A stretch of 64,000 nt of DNA. It comes from Deinococcus actinosclerus (GTDB taxonomy: Bacteria > Deinococcota > Deinococci > Deinococcales > Deinococcaceae). Below, piece after piece: positions 42,101 through 57,373 of this stretch (position 1 is its first letter; every line of letters starts with the position of its first letter). The DNA lies in NCBI RefSeq assembly GCF_001507665.1, contig NZ_CP013910.1, positions 1,053,501-1,117,500 on the forward strand, written 5' to 3'. Position numbers and translations under genes: made by a program. The notes beneath the pieces were generated by a model, which searched no databases, was not told the origin of the DNA, and saw only the letters and a program-made list of their open reading frames with translations.

Positions 42101-42824
42101 TGGCCTGGGGCAGGGCGGCCAGGGCCGCCGCCCGCCGGGCAGTCAGGCCCGCGCGCACGGACGCGGCGCGGCTCAGGACGCGCGCCCTCTGCGCCGCGAC
42201 CCCGGCCCGCAGGACGCGCCCCTGCGCGGACGCCGCGGCGTCCACCTGCGCGCCGGCCCGCGCCGCCGCCGCCTGCACCGCCCGCTGCGCCGTCTGCCCC
42301 TGCGCCCGCACGATCCCCACCTGCCGCGCGCCGCGCCCCACGAACGCCCGCGCCAGTGCGCTCGACGCCCGCCGCTGCGCCGCCAGTTTCCTCTTCACGT
42401 GCGTGTACGGCACGCCCGCCGCCCGCACCCGCTCCCGGCTGACCGGCAGCGCCGCGAACTGCGTGCCCTGCGGCACGCGCGCCGGTACCGCCACCTTGGG
42501 AACAGGCAGCACGTTCAGTCTGGCGGGCGGCGGGAGCCGCACCTCACGCGCCCGGACCTGCCCGGGTGGGTTCGGCGCCGCCGCCTGCCCCTGCGGGAGG
42601 GCCGCCACCTTCACTGCCGGAGGCTTGAGCAGTCGCGTCGCCTGCCGCTGCGCCGCCGCGAACGCCTGCACGTGCCCGCCCAGCGCGGGGCGCGCGCGGC
42701 GGTGCACCGTCCGGCGGGCCTGCACCGCCACCTGGGGCGGCCGCGCGGGCGGCAGCTTCGGCTCGGCCTTCACCGGACCCGCCTGCGCCGCCCCCGGGGG
42801 GGCCTGCTTGCGTTCCTTGAACAT
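39108..42824 (-). CDS. Giant polymorphic-toxin-like protein with C-terminal HNH/AHH nuclease
   Basis: A 1238-residue protein in four parts. Residues 1-150: Pro/Ala/Arg-rich, probably disordered. About 150-645: Ala/Gln/Arg-rich helices, likely long coiled coils, including a more conserved-looking island SLLDGPLTDNRWKARAGAA (about 310-330). About 649-770: glycine/alanine-rich hydrophobic segments (WVKIALMVAVIIVVAVVAG onward), possible membrane-insertion region. About 1000-1238: the effector, with DGHTIHHLIPDKV (about 1101-1113) and GHWSHHSRYD (about 1154-1163), the spacing of AHH/HNH nucleases of secreted toxins. No signal peptide or LXG, WXG or RHS part is seen, so export is unexplained. The immunity gene overlaps downstream. 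Confidence 0.8.
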   Translation of the reverse strand: MFKERKQAPPGAAQAGPVKAEPKLPPARPPQVAVQARRTVHRRARPALGGHVQAFAAAQRQATRLLKPPAVKVAALPQGQAAAPNPPGQVRAREVRLPPPARLNVLPVPKVAVPARVPQGTQFAALPVSRERVRAAGVPYTHVKRKLAAQRRASSALARAFVGRGARQVGIVRAQGQTAQRAVQAAAARAGAQVDAAASAQGRVLRAGVAAQRARVLSRAASVRAGLTARRAAALAALPQATQAARAKVQDSYTQALQAARTDANTQKQAVRAKYTRMTPAYLAAGDEVGAEARSRAEAQAAAYESHVTGQDDSLLDGPLTDNRWKARAGAARDVGAAYAPGFRDQAQEEAEHLTGPGGGLEKDLKNIDLALRDTERLLREHLTASTRRLTARETQARAQATQAYAGLSAALQTQLAATLRGLDGVQGAQLAAIAAQAGAQRGALDTQAQRASAAIGRSLTGLAGGLERQLHAFDAQVRRAPAPDPKDLAATLNRAQAGIVGGVRRAQVAARQGTTQVTASLSRGAAQAGQALGGVARAGVTQAGGQAAGFDQGMQGLLTQVLATFRALTQAHAQGAQQDSQLTGRTLSSLERGLSTLYARALAGLPQELRATLPPLREGLRGNFPQEDAAIRENAEKAAAQVQPRWKGWVKIALMVAVIIVVAVVAGPAVIGAVGAMAGALGAGAAAGAVGAVVGGALVGAASGAVIQMANNAVDNIGVDARFQKGLFEGVGKAALIGAVGGALGGAGGLIAGKLGAAGLLGSGLTQKAGTFAVGTTFDLGGNVLGDVMNGASLGDALKNLSNPETLMMLAIGTGVGAAATRLPGRAGQLQSRAHAAGERVGTAAGDRVNHLTGNPHGTVPTRVNPQLPAGTPGRISGHTQGRTAVELSPHAAPRDAALHDQYARQARQENSPLSRVADRVRTLLGSGAPIRPGTRRWELGVEAAKHQDMAHWRFQEAGRLPKTSPQRQRLLQEAHDLQRLAQEYEQAAARADGQTLIDESVIEGRRKLYANHPEIEGLLGKPFDAAALPDRYVTFEVEGGRKVVGRLNADGTFDMKAAILLVRPDGTVQVNPSNRITYDYIQKYQLDPGARADIDFGLDGHTIHHLIPDKVSTSNPLCVKAMELIGYSPDRMTNYHEMPMRNLYRLLDGQEVGHWSHHSRYDTEVVIPALQDAQNALVADFGPLHTWTEQHPRVAEIRAALRHELNGIEAALKQRIIDGNVPMTTENTAGNKGRIR

Positions 42825-43021
42825 GCCGCCACTGTACCCGCCCAGCTGACCCGCCGTCTCACTTTTGCCGGGTCATGGCTGGCCCATGATCGCCACGCCG
42901 CTCGGCAGCGGTGGGTCACGGACAGGCGGAGACCGTCAGCCCGACCTCCAGCCACCGCCCTCGCCCCATGCCCAGAGTGGAGTACAGGGCCGAGCGCGAC
43001 GCCCGCCGTCATGAAGGGGAA
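42825..43021. other. Gene-free stretch upstream of the toxin gene
   Basis: About 200 bases between the toxin start and the valS terminator. No convincing promoter or ribosome binding site for the toxin is recognisable on the minus strand. Confidence 0.45.
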
Positions 43022-43055
43022 GGCGGGGCACCGTGGTCTCCCACCGCGCCCCGCC
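43022..43055 (-). terminator. Terminator after valS
   Basis: GGCGGGGC ... GCCCCGCC with an inner GTGG/CCAC pairing, a near-perfect 15-bp stem ending 15 bases beyond the valS stop. No long T run. Confidence 0.65.
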
Positions 43056-43069
43056 TCCTGCGTCCCGAT

Positions 43070-45861
<2,792 letters not shown>

Positions 45862-45865
<4 letters not shown>

Positions 45866-46344
45866 GCTTGAAGCTCCTTGTGCAGCAGTTGGTTGAGGTG
45901 GGGGAGGGCGGCGTCCAGTTCCCAGTTCAGGCCGGGCGCGTGCAGCGGCGCCCAGCGGAACCGGAAGGTGTACCGGCCCTCGGCGAGGTGATCCCAGGTG
46001 TCCGGCGTGCCAGCCGGGGCGGTCAGGGCGTAGGCGTGGCAGACCTGCCGCGTGAACCGCTCCGGCAGCTGCGCCTCCCACAGGTAAGAGGTCAGGAAGG
46101 TGGGATGGGTCAGGCCGGACTCCTCATGCAGTTCGCGTGTGGCGGCCCGCTCCGGGGTTTCCCCCGGCTCGACCCCGCCCGCGACGACCTGCACGCCTGC
46201 CCCGCCGTCCGGAATGTGATCGAACACCAGCAGCTCCGGGCCGCCGGAACCGGCGCGCGTAACAAAGCACACGACCTTCTCCCGCAGTGCGCGCGCCGCC
46301 GCGTCCCGCCGGGCCTGCTGTTGCGTGTCGTAGAACGTGACCAT
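45862..46344 (-). CDS. NUDIX hydrolase
   Basis: Hydrolyses a nucleoside diphosphate linked to another group. The 160-residue product holds a full Nudix box, GGVEPGETPERAATRELHEESGL (G-x5-E-x7-RELxEExGL; cited here as its key residues), at about residues 60-82. The ATG has an AGGAGG site. It is the first gene behind the valine T-box and is coupled to valS, so its level should rise when charged tRNA-Val falls. The substrate is unknown. Confidence 0.92.
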
Positions 46345-46645
46345 CCTTTTCCCACCTCCTGACCGGGGAGGGAAACGAAAAACGTCCCGTCCGCCGGATG
46401 AACTTCCGGATGCGGACGAGACGAGGATGTCCCGTGGTACCACCGCGTTTCCCCGCCTGCATGGGGGGCACTCGCTGCGCGCTGTATCGGGCGCACCCGG
46501 AGGCTCTACGCCCCCCCGCGTGAGGGGGTTTCTGCCGTCGTGCTCGCGGGTGACGTTCGCCGGGGGCCGGTCCACCTGCCCTCTCAGTCGCGGGGCGGGT
46601 TTCCTGTGGGGGCCTGACCCGGGTACTCCTCCCGGTCACTGCATC
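46345..46645 (-). promoter_or_regulatory. T-box riboswitch (valine) controlling NUDIX-valS
   Basis: Leader RNA that senses uncharged tRNA. Read on the minus strand: GGGAGGAGTACC near the start (Stem I AG-bulge region), CTGAGAGGGC in the distal Stem I part, the specifier context GAAC-GUC-ACC with GUC at 46554-46552 (valine codon), and the T-box core GCGGTGGTACCACGGG at about 46448-46430, close to the consensus AGGGUGGNACCGCG. The core is followed by an intrinsic terminator. Uncharged tRNA-Val binding should favour the antiterminator and expression of the operon. The UGGN bulge pairs with the tRNA acceptor end. Confidence 0.88.
46378..46423 (-). terminator. T-box terminator hairpin
   Basis: GCGGACGAGACG-type arm (46412-46423) pairs with 46383-46394 with one mismatch, extended by CCGGA/TCCGG in the loop, and is followed on the minus strand by five T residues (46382-46378). 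Its 5' arm can compete with the T-box core for pairing. Confidence 0.8.
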
Positions 46646-46649
46646 CGGG

Positions 46650-46679
46650 AGTGTACGCGCCGGGGGCGGCGCATTTCAA
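46650..46679 (-). promoter_or_regulatory. Promoter of the T-box operon
   Basis: TTGAAA (-35, 46679-46674) and TACACT (-10, 46655-46650) spaced by 18 bases, just upstream of the leader; transcription would start near 46643. Confidence 0.7.
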
Positions 46680-46725
46680 TCCGCACGCTGACAGAGGCCC
46701 CGCGTCCGCCACCGGGGGCGTGCCG

Positions 46726-47439
46726 TCAGGACGGGCCGGGCCCGGCGTGGATGGACAGGGTGTGGGTCCGGCCCAGCGGCCCGGCGCGGTAGCGGCAGCG
46801 GGCCGAGTGGTACGCGCGGCCCGTCACCTCGGCGTCGCCCGGCAGGACCGCTCGGCAGTCCCCGACCCTCAGTTCCGAGCCGTCCCACCGCAGGACCCCA
46901 TGAAAGACCTTCATGTTGTCCTGGACCATGCAGGGCAGGCCCACCAGACTGTTCAGCACGTTCTCCGGATGGCTCAGGGGCAGGGACAGCAGGGGCGGCT
47001 GGCGGCTGAACGTGAGCTGCAGTGCGAGATACCAGACGTACCCGTCCGTGAACTCGTGACCGACCGACACCACCTCGCTGCCGGACCCGGACCACGCCGA
47101 GGACTGAGCGGGCGCGGCCTCCTGCCAGCGGCGCAGCAACTCCCTGCGGAGCTCCGGGGTGACCGGCGGGAGCCGAACCCGCAGGGACTCGTCGGTCTGA
47201 TCCGTGTCGGTCAGGCCACTGCGGGTGAACCAGAAGGACTCCGTGGCGATCCAGTCGGGCGCGGCCGCCAGCGCCCCGGCCAGCGTCGTGAAGCGCAGCG
47301 GCGGCGTGTACGCCGGGGGGTCCACCGACCCGAAGCCCTGCGTGTAGGGGGACGTCCAGCTGGCGTACAGGTCGAACCACGCCTCGTCCTGCCAGCGTGG
47401 GTACGGCACCGGACGGTCTGCCCTCGGGGTTCCTGACAT
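46726..47439 (-). CDS. Protein of unknown function
   Basis: Not recognised. The 237-residue product is soluble, rich in Trp and Pro, starting MSGTPRADRPVPYPRWQDEAW, with FDLYASWTSPYTQGFGS and mostly beta-strand-like segments; two Cys near the C-terminus. CAGAAT lies six bases before the ATG, so the message may be leaderless. No link to neighbours is evident. Confidence 0.7.
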   Translation of the reverse strand: MSGTPRADRPVPYPRWQDEAWFDLYASWTSPYTQGFGSVDPPAYTPPLRFTTLAGALAAAPDWIATESFWFTRSGLTDTDQTDESLRVRLPPVTPELRRELLRRWQEAAPAQSSAWSGSGSEVVSVGHEFTDGYVWYLALQLTFSRQPPLLSLPLSHPENVLNSLVGLPCMVQDNMKVFHGVLRWDGSELRVGDCRAVLPGDAEVTGRAYHSARCRYRAGPLGRTHTLSIHAGPGPS

Positions 47440-47620
47440 GGGCTCATTCTGCGGTGTGCTGGGCCTGCGGGCGGTCAGGAGTGGAGAGCCCCTGACGGGC
47501 GCGCGGGGCAGGCCGGACCGTCCGGTGAGGGTGATGGGACCCTACATGCCCCAGGGTGGGCGGTTCAATCCGCCGGCTGGGGCGTAGGCAGCGTGGGGGC
47601 AGGCCGGGCATCCTGCGGGC

Positions 47621-48163
47621 GTGATCCCTGAAGGCCTGACCCTGTATCACCGCGCCGTGCGGGACGTGCGCGGCGACCACCTGCTGCCCCTGAGCACCCT
47701 GCGGGAGCGGTACCCGGACGTGTACGCCCGCGAGGCGGCCAAGTACGTGGGCCGCGAGGCGCTGATGCAGGAGCGTGTCGGGCGGCTGGACTGCCGGTGG
47801 ACCGACGTGCTGTTCTTCTCGCCCGTGAATCCGGGGCCGCTGCTGGACGCCGCGCGGCAGAGCGGGCGGGTGATTCCCCCCATCCGGTACTGGACGCTGG
47901 ACGCCGCGCAGCTCGACCCCGCGCGGGCCTGCATCTATCTGGCGCGTCCCTGGCCGGGGGGCGTGAAGCCCGCTCCCGACCCGGCGGACGAGCTGCCGTT
48001 CACGCCGCAGACGCTGCGCGAGCACTCGGCGGCGCCTGCGGCCACCCTGGCCCGCCTGCGCGCCCTCCCGGACGGCGCCCCCCTGATCCTGTGGCTGGAC
48101 GTGCCCCACGTCCTCTACCGGGGCGAGGTGCCCCTGGGCGCGCTGGGCGAGGTGCGCTGTTAG
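47621..48163 (+). CDS. Protein of unknown function
   Basis: Not recognised. The 180-residue product starts with GTG and reads MIPEGLTLYHRAVRDVRGDH, then VLFFSPVNPGPLLDAARQSG; it is soluble, mixed alpha/beta. Its stop overlaps the stop of the convergent gene at 48160 by four bases. A weak -10 (CATCCT) lies six bases before the start. The region 47440-47620 upstream holds no other feature. Confidence 0.7.
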   Translation: MIPEGLTLYHRAVRDVRGDHLLPLSTLRERYPDVYAREAAKYVGREALMQERVGRLDCRWTDVLFFSPVNPGPLLDAARQSGRVIPPIRYWTLDAAQLDPARACIYLARPWPGGVKPAPDPADELPFTPQTLREHSAAPAATLARLRALPDGAPLILWLDVPHVLYRGEVPLGALGEVRC

Positions 48164-48879
48164 CCTTCGCCGCCTTCCGGGAGGCGCTCGAAGCGGTACA
48201 GCAGGGGTTTTTTCAGCAGGCCGCGCGGCACGGTCACGGTGGCGCTCTGGTAGGGGAGGCCGCTGACCTGCGCGGACGCGCTGAACAGCTGCGTGTCCTC
48301 CCCGATGCGGGCGGCGCGGTCGCTGACGTCCAGCGGGCCCTGCGCGCGGCTCAGGACGTCGTAGGGGTGCTCGATCAGCACGGTGAGTTTCACGGGCTGC
48401 CCGATCAGGCTGCGCAGGGGGTTGGCGGCGCTGGCGAACGCGGCGCGTACGGGCTGCGCCTGCCGCTCGCGGGTCACGCGGACCATGAGGCCGTACTCGC
48501 CGACCGGGAAGGTCAGGTCGCGGATCAGGGTGACGCCGTCGCCCTCGGCCTCGCGGAACGCCGAGAGGAGCGCGTCGCGGCGGTTGCGGACCAGCGTGAC
48601 GGGCATGGCGCGCTCCATGGGGAACTCGCCCCGCTGGAGCAGACGCTCGGCGTGCTTCAGGGTGTCCTCGCGGGTGCGGAACGTGCGGTGCGTGACGGGC
48701 TGCGCCTCGTGCCATACCCCGCTGGAATCGCGTTCCATCCAGGCGATCCACAGGTCGAACTGATCCTGGAACTGCCAGGAGGGGTGAGGCTGCGCGGCGC
48801 GCCGGGTAGGGACGTCCCGGCTCAGGTCCTCCCGTGGGGTGGTGTCGGTGCGGCTGGTGGGGCGGGAGATGGCGCTCAT
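48160..48879 (-). CDS. Protein of unknown function
   Basis: Not recognised. The 239-residue product has a polar N-terminus of about 35 residues, then WQFQDQFDLWIAWMERD and long amphipathic segments without Cys, signal or membrane helix; probably a soluble alpha/beta protein. GGAGGACTC precedes the ATG. Convergent with the 47621 gene, with the two stops overlapping. Confidence 0.72.
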   Translation of the reverse strand: MSAISRPTSRTDTTPREDLSRDVPTRRAAQPHPSWQFQDQFDLWIAWMERDSSGVWHEAQPVTHRTFRTREDTLKHAERLLQRGEFPMERAMPVTLVRNRRDALLSAFREAEGDGVTLIRDLTFPVGEYGLMVRVTRERQAQPVRAAFASAANPLRSLIGQPVKLTVLIEHPYDVLSRAQGPLDVSDRAARIGEDTQLFSASAQVSGLPYQSATVTVPRGLLKKPLLYRFERLPEGGEG

Positions 48880-49101
48880 GAGTCCTCCGGTGCCGCCATC
48901 ATGCCGGAAATGACCCGGCGTGTGTGAAGAAGTGCCCCGCGACAGCGTGGCGGATGGGCCGGGTCCGGTCCCCGCCGCACCCGTGTTGTCTCTAAGGGGG
49001 TTACGATATCCGGTTTTCGTGCCTATTCCGGTAACGCCCGCTCACACATGGAACATTTATGATGGAAGAACCGCCCCCTGTGGGCAAGGAGGAAACCAAG
49101 C

Positions 49102-51812
<2,711 letters not shown>

Positions 51813-51833
51813 GCCTGAGAGCCTGACCTGAAC

Positions 51834-51863
51834 GGCCCCCACCCGGGAGACTGGGTGGGGGCC
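51834..51863 (+). terminator. Terminator after acnA
   Basis: GGCCCCCACCC / GGGTGGGGGCC, an 11-bp perfect stem with an 8-base loop, 22 bases beyond the stop. Confidence 0.75.
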
Positions 51864-51940
51864 GCTCATGTGATGTCGTCTGCCCGCGCTCTGCCGGAAG
51901 GACCTTGAAACAGAGCTTCCCGGGCCGCCGCTGCATCAGA

Positions 51941-51968
51941 AAGGGCCCGTCCAGCTGGACGGGCCCTT
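51941..51968 (-). terminator. Terminator of the membrane protein gene
   Basis: A 28-base perfect palindrome, AAGGGCCCGTCCAG and its complement, 16 bases beyond the stop of the gene at 51984 on the minus strand. Confidence 0.65.
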
Positions 51969-51983
51969 CAGGGTGAACGGTGC

Positions 51984-52919
51984 TTAGCGGCGGGTGGTGG
52001 TGCGGGTGGTGGTGCGGGTGGTGGCGGCGCTGCGGGCGCCCATCACGCTGGCCCCCAGGGTCAGGCCGGCGGCGAGCAGCCACGCCCAGCCGGTGGTGCT
52101 GGCGGCGGTGCGGGCGGTGCGTTCGGTGGCGTCGGCGATCTGCTGGGCCTGCTTCTCCAGGCGGTCCACTTCGCCGGTCACGACCGTGCGGACTTCCTGC
52201 GCCTGCGCTTCGCTCAGGCCCTGGCGCTGCAGGCGGGTCACGAACTGCTCACCGGTCAGGGCGTTCTTGATGGCGGTCACGCGCGCCCCGGCGAAGTCGG
52301 TGATGTTGCTCAGGTCCTGCTGGCCCAGGTCGTACTGCGCGCGGCGGAAGATCCCGGTCACGACGTTGCTGGTGGCCTGCACCTGCTGCTCGTTCAGCTG
52401 GGCGTTGTTGTCGGCGATCAGGTTCACGATGTCCTGCTCGTTGATGCCGCTCACGAAGTCCTGCACGCCGCCGTTCTGGGCCGTGGCGGTCCCGGCGGCG
52501 GCGGTGGCGGTCGCGCCGGCCCCCAGGAGGTTGCTGGCGGCGCTGGTGGCGCTGCCGAGCAGGCGGCTGGCGCTGTTGAAGGCGAAGATGGTGCTCAGCA
52601 GGATGATCATGCCGGCCGTGACCAGACCGGTCAGGGTGGCGTCGTCGTGGGTCATGGCGGCGATGCCGTCGTCGTTGCGGGTGGCGGGCGCGGCGGCGCG
52701 CACGGCGGTCAGGCCTGCCACGTATGCGCCGACCAGGGCGGCGATGCCGGACCAGATGGCGGCGGCGATGCCGACGCCGGAGAGGGTCAGGCCGGTGAGG
52801 GCGGTGATGACGGTGCCCAGGGCGATCAGGGTGAAGGTGGTCACGAGGCCCATGACCATCCCGGCGAAGACACCCCGCCAGGAGAGGCGGTGGGACAGAC
52901 GATCTGCGTTCAGAGTCAT
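51984..52919 (-). CDS. Membrane protein of unknown function
   Basis: The 311-residue product has three N-terminal hydrophobic segments (about residues 15-40, 48-75, 95-120), an Ala/Thr/Gly-rich stretch, then a long soluble helical region with Gln/Asp ([20 protein letters not shown]), a final membrane segment ([17 protein letters not shown]) and a Thr/Arg repeat tail ([11 protein letters not shown]) encoded by 12-base repeats. It is not recognised; a similar layout occurs in Deinococcus membrane proteins of unknown role. Leaderless start. Confidence 0.75.
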   Translation of the reverse strand: MTLNADRLSHRLSWRGVFAGMVMGLVTTFTLIALGTVITALTGLTLSGVGIAAAIWSGIAALVGAYVAGLTAVRAAAPATRNDDGIAAMTHDDATLTGLVTAGMIILLSTIFAFNSASRLLGSATSAASNLLGAGATATAAAGTATAQNGGVQDFVSGINEQDIVNLIADNNAQLNEQQVQATSNVVTGIFRRAQYDLGQQDLSNITDFAGARVTAIKNALTGEQFVTRLQRQGLSEAQAQEVRTVVTGEVDRLEKQAQQIADATERTARTAASTTGWAWLLAAGLTLGASVMGARSAATTRTTTRTTTRR

Positions 52920-52926
52920 GCTGCTG

Positions 52927-52932
52927 ATCCTA
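52927..52932 (-). promoter_or_regulatory. -10 box of membrane protein gene, leaderless layout
   Basis: TAGGAT seven bases before the ATG at 52919; no ribosome binding site. The gene-free stretch 52933-53218 to the next gene shows no other recognisable feature. Confidence 0.55.
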
Positions 52933-53218
52933 GAAAGTTCTCAGGTCAGTGACTGCTTTCCGGAAGATTGCCCCAAAAGCGCGTGAATGGTCGGTCAAGG
53001 CCCGGGTCACCCTCTGAAGCGCCTGAGGGGGCGGGCGCTGGGGCTGGTGGGCGTCAGGCACCTGAGCTGAGCGGCACCACAGCGCCGACTGCATCCGGTG
53101 CAGGTGATCAGGGAACACGTGCTGGAGCAGGTGAAGAGCGGATGAGCTGCCGCTGTGAGCGGGCCCTGCCCCGGCGTGAAGGGTGACCGGAGCCGGACGG
53201 GAGGTGAACGCCGCGCGC

Positions 53219-53224
53219 TATGGT
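53219..53224 (+). promoter_or_regulatory. -10 box of HNH-like gene, leaderless layout
   Basis: TATGGT six bases before ATG 53231; no ribosome binding site. Confidence 0.5.
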
Positions 53225-53230
53225 GCCGCC

Positions 53231-53563
53231 ATGGGTCGGAAGGAACGTGAGCAGGCCAGCTGGATCGAGGACACACAGACGGAGCCGCTGGACGTCTGCG
53301 TGCTGTGCGGACGCGAGGGCGAGATGACGGATCATCACCTCGTGCCCAAGTCGCAGGGACGCCGCCAGGGCGTGAAGCTGGGTGAGATTCCCACCGTGAA
53401 GATGTGTGCCGCCTGCCAGGGCTTCTTAGCCAAGACGTTCAGCAACGCGCAGCTGGCGAATGAGCTGAACACCGTGGAGGCTATCCAGGCGCGCGAGGAG
53501 GTGCAGAAGTTCGTGAAGTGGGTGCAGAAGCAGCCGCTCTCACGGGGCGTGCGCGTCCACTGA
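53231..53563 (+). CDS. HNH-endonuclease-fold protein with altered last motif
   Basis: The 110-residue product has the zinc/ββα frame: CVLCGREG, DHHLVPKSQG and CAACQGFLAKTFSN, ending WVQKQPLSRG. The first His pair of the HNH site is kept, but the position that usually reads CH(x)xIH is CAACQGFLA, so the last metal-binding His is missing. It may be a structural or DNA-binding relative and not an active nuclease. Confidence 0.8.
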   Translation: MGRKEREQASWIEDTQTEPLDVCVLCGREGEMTDHHLVPKSQGRRQGVKLGEIPTVKMCAACQGFLAKTFSNAQLANELNTVEAIQAREEVQKFVKWVQKQPLSRGVRVH

Positions 53564-53681
53564 CGGCCGCTTGTAGCCCTGCCCCAGCGCCTTCTGGGTC
53601 AGCAGGGCAGGGGAGGCGCCCGAGCAGTCTGGGTCGGGGGAGCAGTCAGCGCCGCTCCCCCTCACGGGACCGGTCTCCTGA

Positions 53682-54614
53682 TCAGTACGTGGCGATGCGG
53701 TCACGCAGCAGCTCGAAGAAGCCGTCGGCGTTCACCCGGGTCATGACCTGGGCGTTGGGGGCGTTCCCGGTGACGTGCCAGAGGTCGGCGACGGTGCGGC
53801 CGTGGCTGGGGCCGCCGCTCAGGTCGATCTGGACATGCATGGGCTGCACGGTGAACAGGTCGGGGCGCAGCAGGTACGCGACGGTCAGCGGGTCGTGCAG
53901 CGCGCCGCCGTCCCAGCCGTAGCGTTCAAGGTGGTGTTCGGCGAAGAAGGCCAGCAGGTCCGCCACGAACGCGCCGGTGGGGGTGTCCAGGTCGCGGAAC
54001 AGCTCCACGCGGGCGGGGTGGGCGATGGCCTGATGGGAGGCGTTCAGGCCGATCATGGTCAGCGGCACCCCGCTGCCGAAGACGACGTGCGCCGCGTGTG
54101 GGTCGGCCAGGGCGTTGAATTCGGCGGCGGGCGTCCAGTTGCCGGTGTCGGTGCTGCCCCCCATCCACACGACCTCCCGCACCAGGGGGATGATGTCCGG
54201 CGCGAGTCGGAAGGCCAGCGCCACGTTCGTCAGCGGTCCAGTGGGCACCAGCGTGACCTCGCCGGGGTGGGCACGCACGGTGCGGATGATGAACGCGGCG
54301 GCGTGCTCGTCCTCGGTGCCGCGCGTGGGCGCCGGCAGGTGCGGACCGTCCAGGCCGCTCTCGCCGTGCACCGCCTCGGCGCTGATCCGCTCCTGCACCA
54401 GCGGCCGGTCCGCGCCGGCGTAGACCGGCACGTCGGAGCGGGCGATCTGGCGGGTGATCAGGGCGTTGCGGGTGGTGCGCTCCAGGCCCACGTTGCCGAA
54501 TACGGTGGTCAGGCCCAGCACGCGCAGCTCCGGGCTGGCCAGCGCCAGCAGGATGTTCACGGCGTCGTCGTGACCGGGGTCGAGATCCAGGATGACGGGG
54601 CGGGGCGTGGTCAT
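53682..54614 (-). CDS. Nucleoside hydrolase (IunH/RihA type)
   Basis: Cleaves ribonucleosides to base and ribose. The 310-residue product has the calcium-binding LDLDPGHDDAVNILLAL motif at the N-terminus, PTGPLTNVALAF, WMGGS, FNALADPHAAHVVF and the late catalytic HDPLTVAYLL. Full length. Base preference is unknown. Leaderless start. Confidence 0.95.
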   Translation of the reverse strand: MTTPRPVILDLDPGHDDAVNILLALASPELRVLGLTTVFGNVGLERTTRNALITRQIARSDVPVYAGADRPLVQERISAEAVHGESGLDGPHLPAPTRGTEDEHAAAFIIRTVRAHPGEVTLVPTGPLTNVALAFRLAPDIIPLVREVVWMGGSTDTGNWTPAAEFNALADPHAAHVVFGSGVPLTMIGLNASHQAIAHPARVELFRDLDTPTGAFVADLLAFFAEHHLERYGWDGGALHDPLTVAYLLRPDLFTVQPMHVQIDLSGGPSHGRTVADLWHVTGNAPNAQVMTRVNADGFFELLRDRIATY

Positions 54615-54621
54615 GACCGTC

Positions 54622-54627
54622 AGTATG
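54622..54627 (-). promoter_or_regulatory. -10 box of nucleoside hydrolase, leaderless layout
   Basis: CATACT seven bases before the ATG at 54614. Confidence 0.5.
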
Positions 54628-54728
54628 AGCGTTCGTGAAGGGACCTGTACCCGCCGGGGGGACGTCCTGCGCGGCCCGAACGTGAACTCATAGTAAGGTT
54701 GGTGCCATCTCTGTCAGGGGCAGGTCAG

Positions 54729-54734
54729 TACACT
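54729..54734 (+). promoter_or_regulatory. -10 box of 34-residue gene, leaderless layout
   Basis: TACACT seven bases before ATG 54742. Confidence 0.5.
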
Positions 54735-54741
54735 GGAACGC

Positions 54742-54846
54742 ATGAAAGGCCTGCGCGAATTCGTTGACTGGCTGCGCGAGGTGCTGACCGGCAGCCCTCA
54801 ACCTCAGCCGGTGCCGGTTCCCGTGCGTGTGCGCGAGCGCCGCTGA
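54742..54846 (+). CDS. 34-residue small protein, leaderless
   Basis: A small open frame: an amphipathic start MKGLREFVDWLREVLTG, then a Pro/Gln/Val stretch and a basic end VRVRERR. It is supported by a good -10 box at the leaderless spacing, GC-ending codons, and a hairpin with 8-bp stem at 54893-54913 downstream that could terminate it. The first helix could lie along a membrane. Function unknown; it sits between nucleoside hydrolase and rel. Confidence 0.55.
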   Translation: MKGLREFVDWLREVLTGSPQPQPVPVPVRVRERR

Positions 54847-54892
54847 CGGGCATCCAGCGTTCTCCCTGTTCTTCTTCCTGACGTGACTTTCC

Positions 54893-54913
54893 CGCCCACC
54901 CGCGTGGTGGGCG
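54893..54913 (+). terminator. Hairpin after the 34-residue gene
   Basis: CGCCCACC-CGCGT-GGTGGGCG, 8-bp perfect stem followed by TTCT, 46 bases past the stop. Confidence 0.6.
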
Positions 54914-54979
54914 TTCTGCTGGCCCGCAGTCGGCGTGGACAGGTCCGGGCCGCGTCAGATTCGGGTGGGCGGGGGACGC

Positions 54980-54985
54980 TATGCT
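54980..54985 (+). promoter_or_regulatory. -10 box of rel, leaderless layout
   Basis: TATGCT seven bases before GTG 54993. The ATG at 54981 overlaps the box itself and so is unlikely to be the start. Confidence 0.55.
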
Positions 54986-54992
54986 GCGGGGC

Positions 54993-57290
<2,298 letters not shown>

Positions 57291-57361
57291 CCCGCCTCTG
57301 TCCCTGGAGGGCCGCCGGATACGACCGGGGGTCCTCCCCTCCGCGCCCTGACCTGCTGCTC

Positions 57362-57367
57362 TAGACT
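57362..57367 (+). promoter_or_regulatory. -10 box of 57374 gene, leaderless layout
   Basis: TAGACT six bases before ATG 57374. Confidence 0.5.
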
Positions 57368-57373
57368 GCGCGC

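Noticed and set aside
51987..52025. 12-base tandem repeats as possible CRISPR or intergenic repeat
   Set aside because: They are inside a gene and encode a Thr/Arg repeat tail; no spacers.
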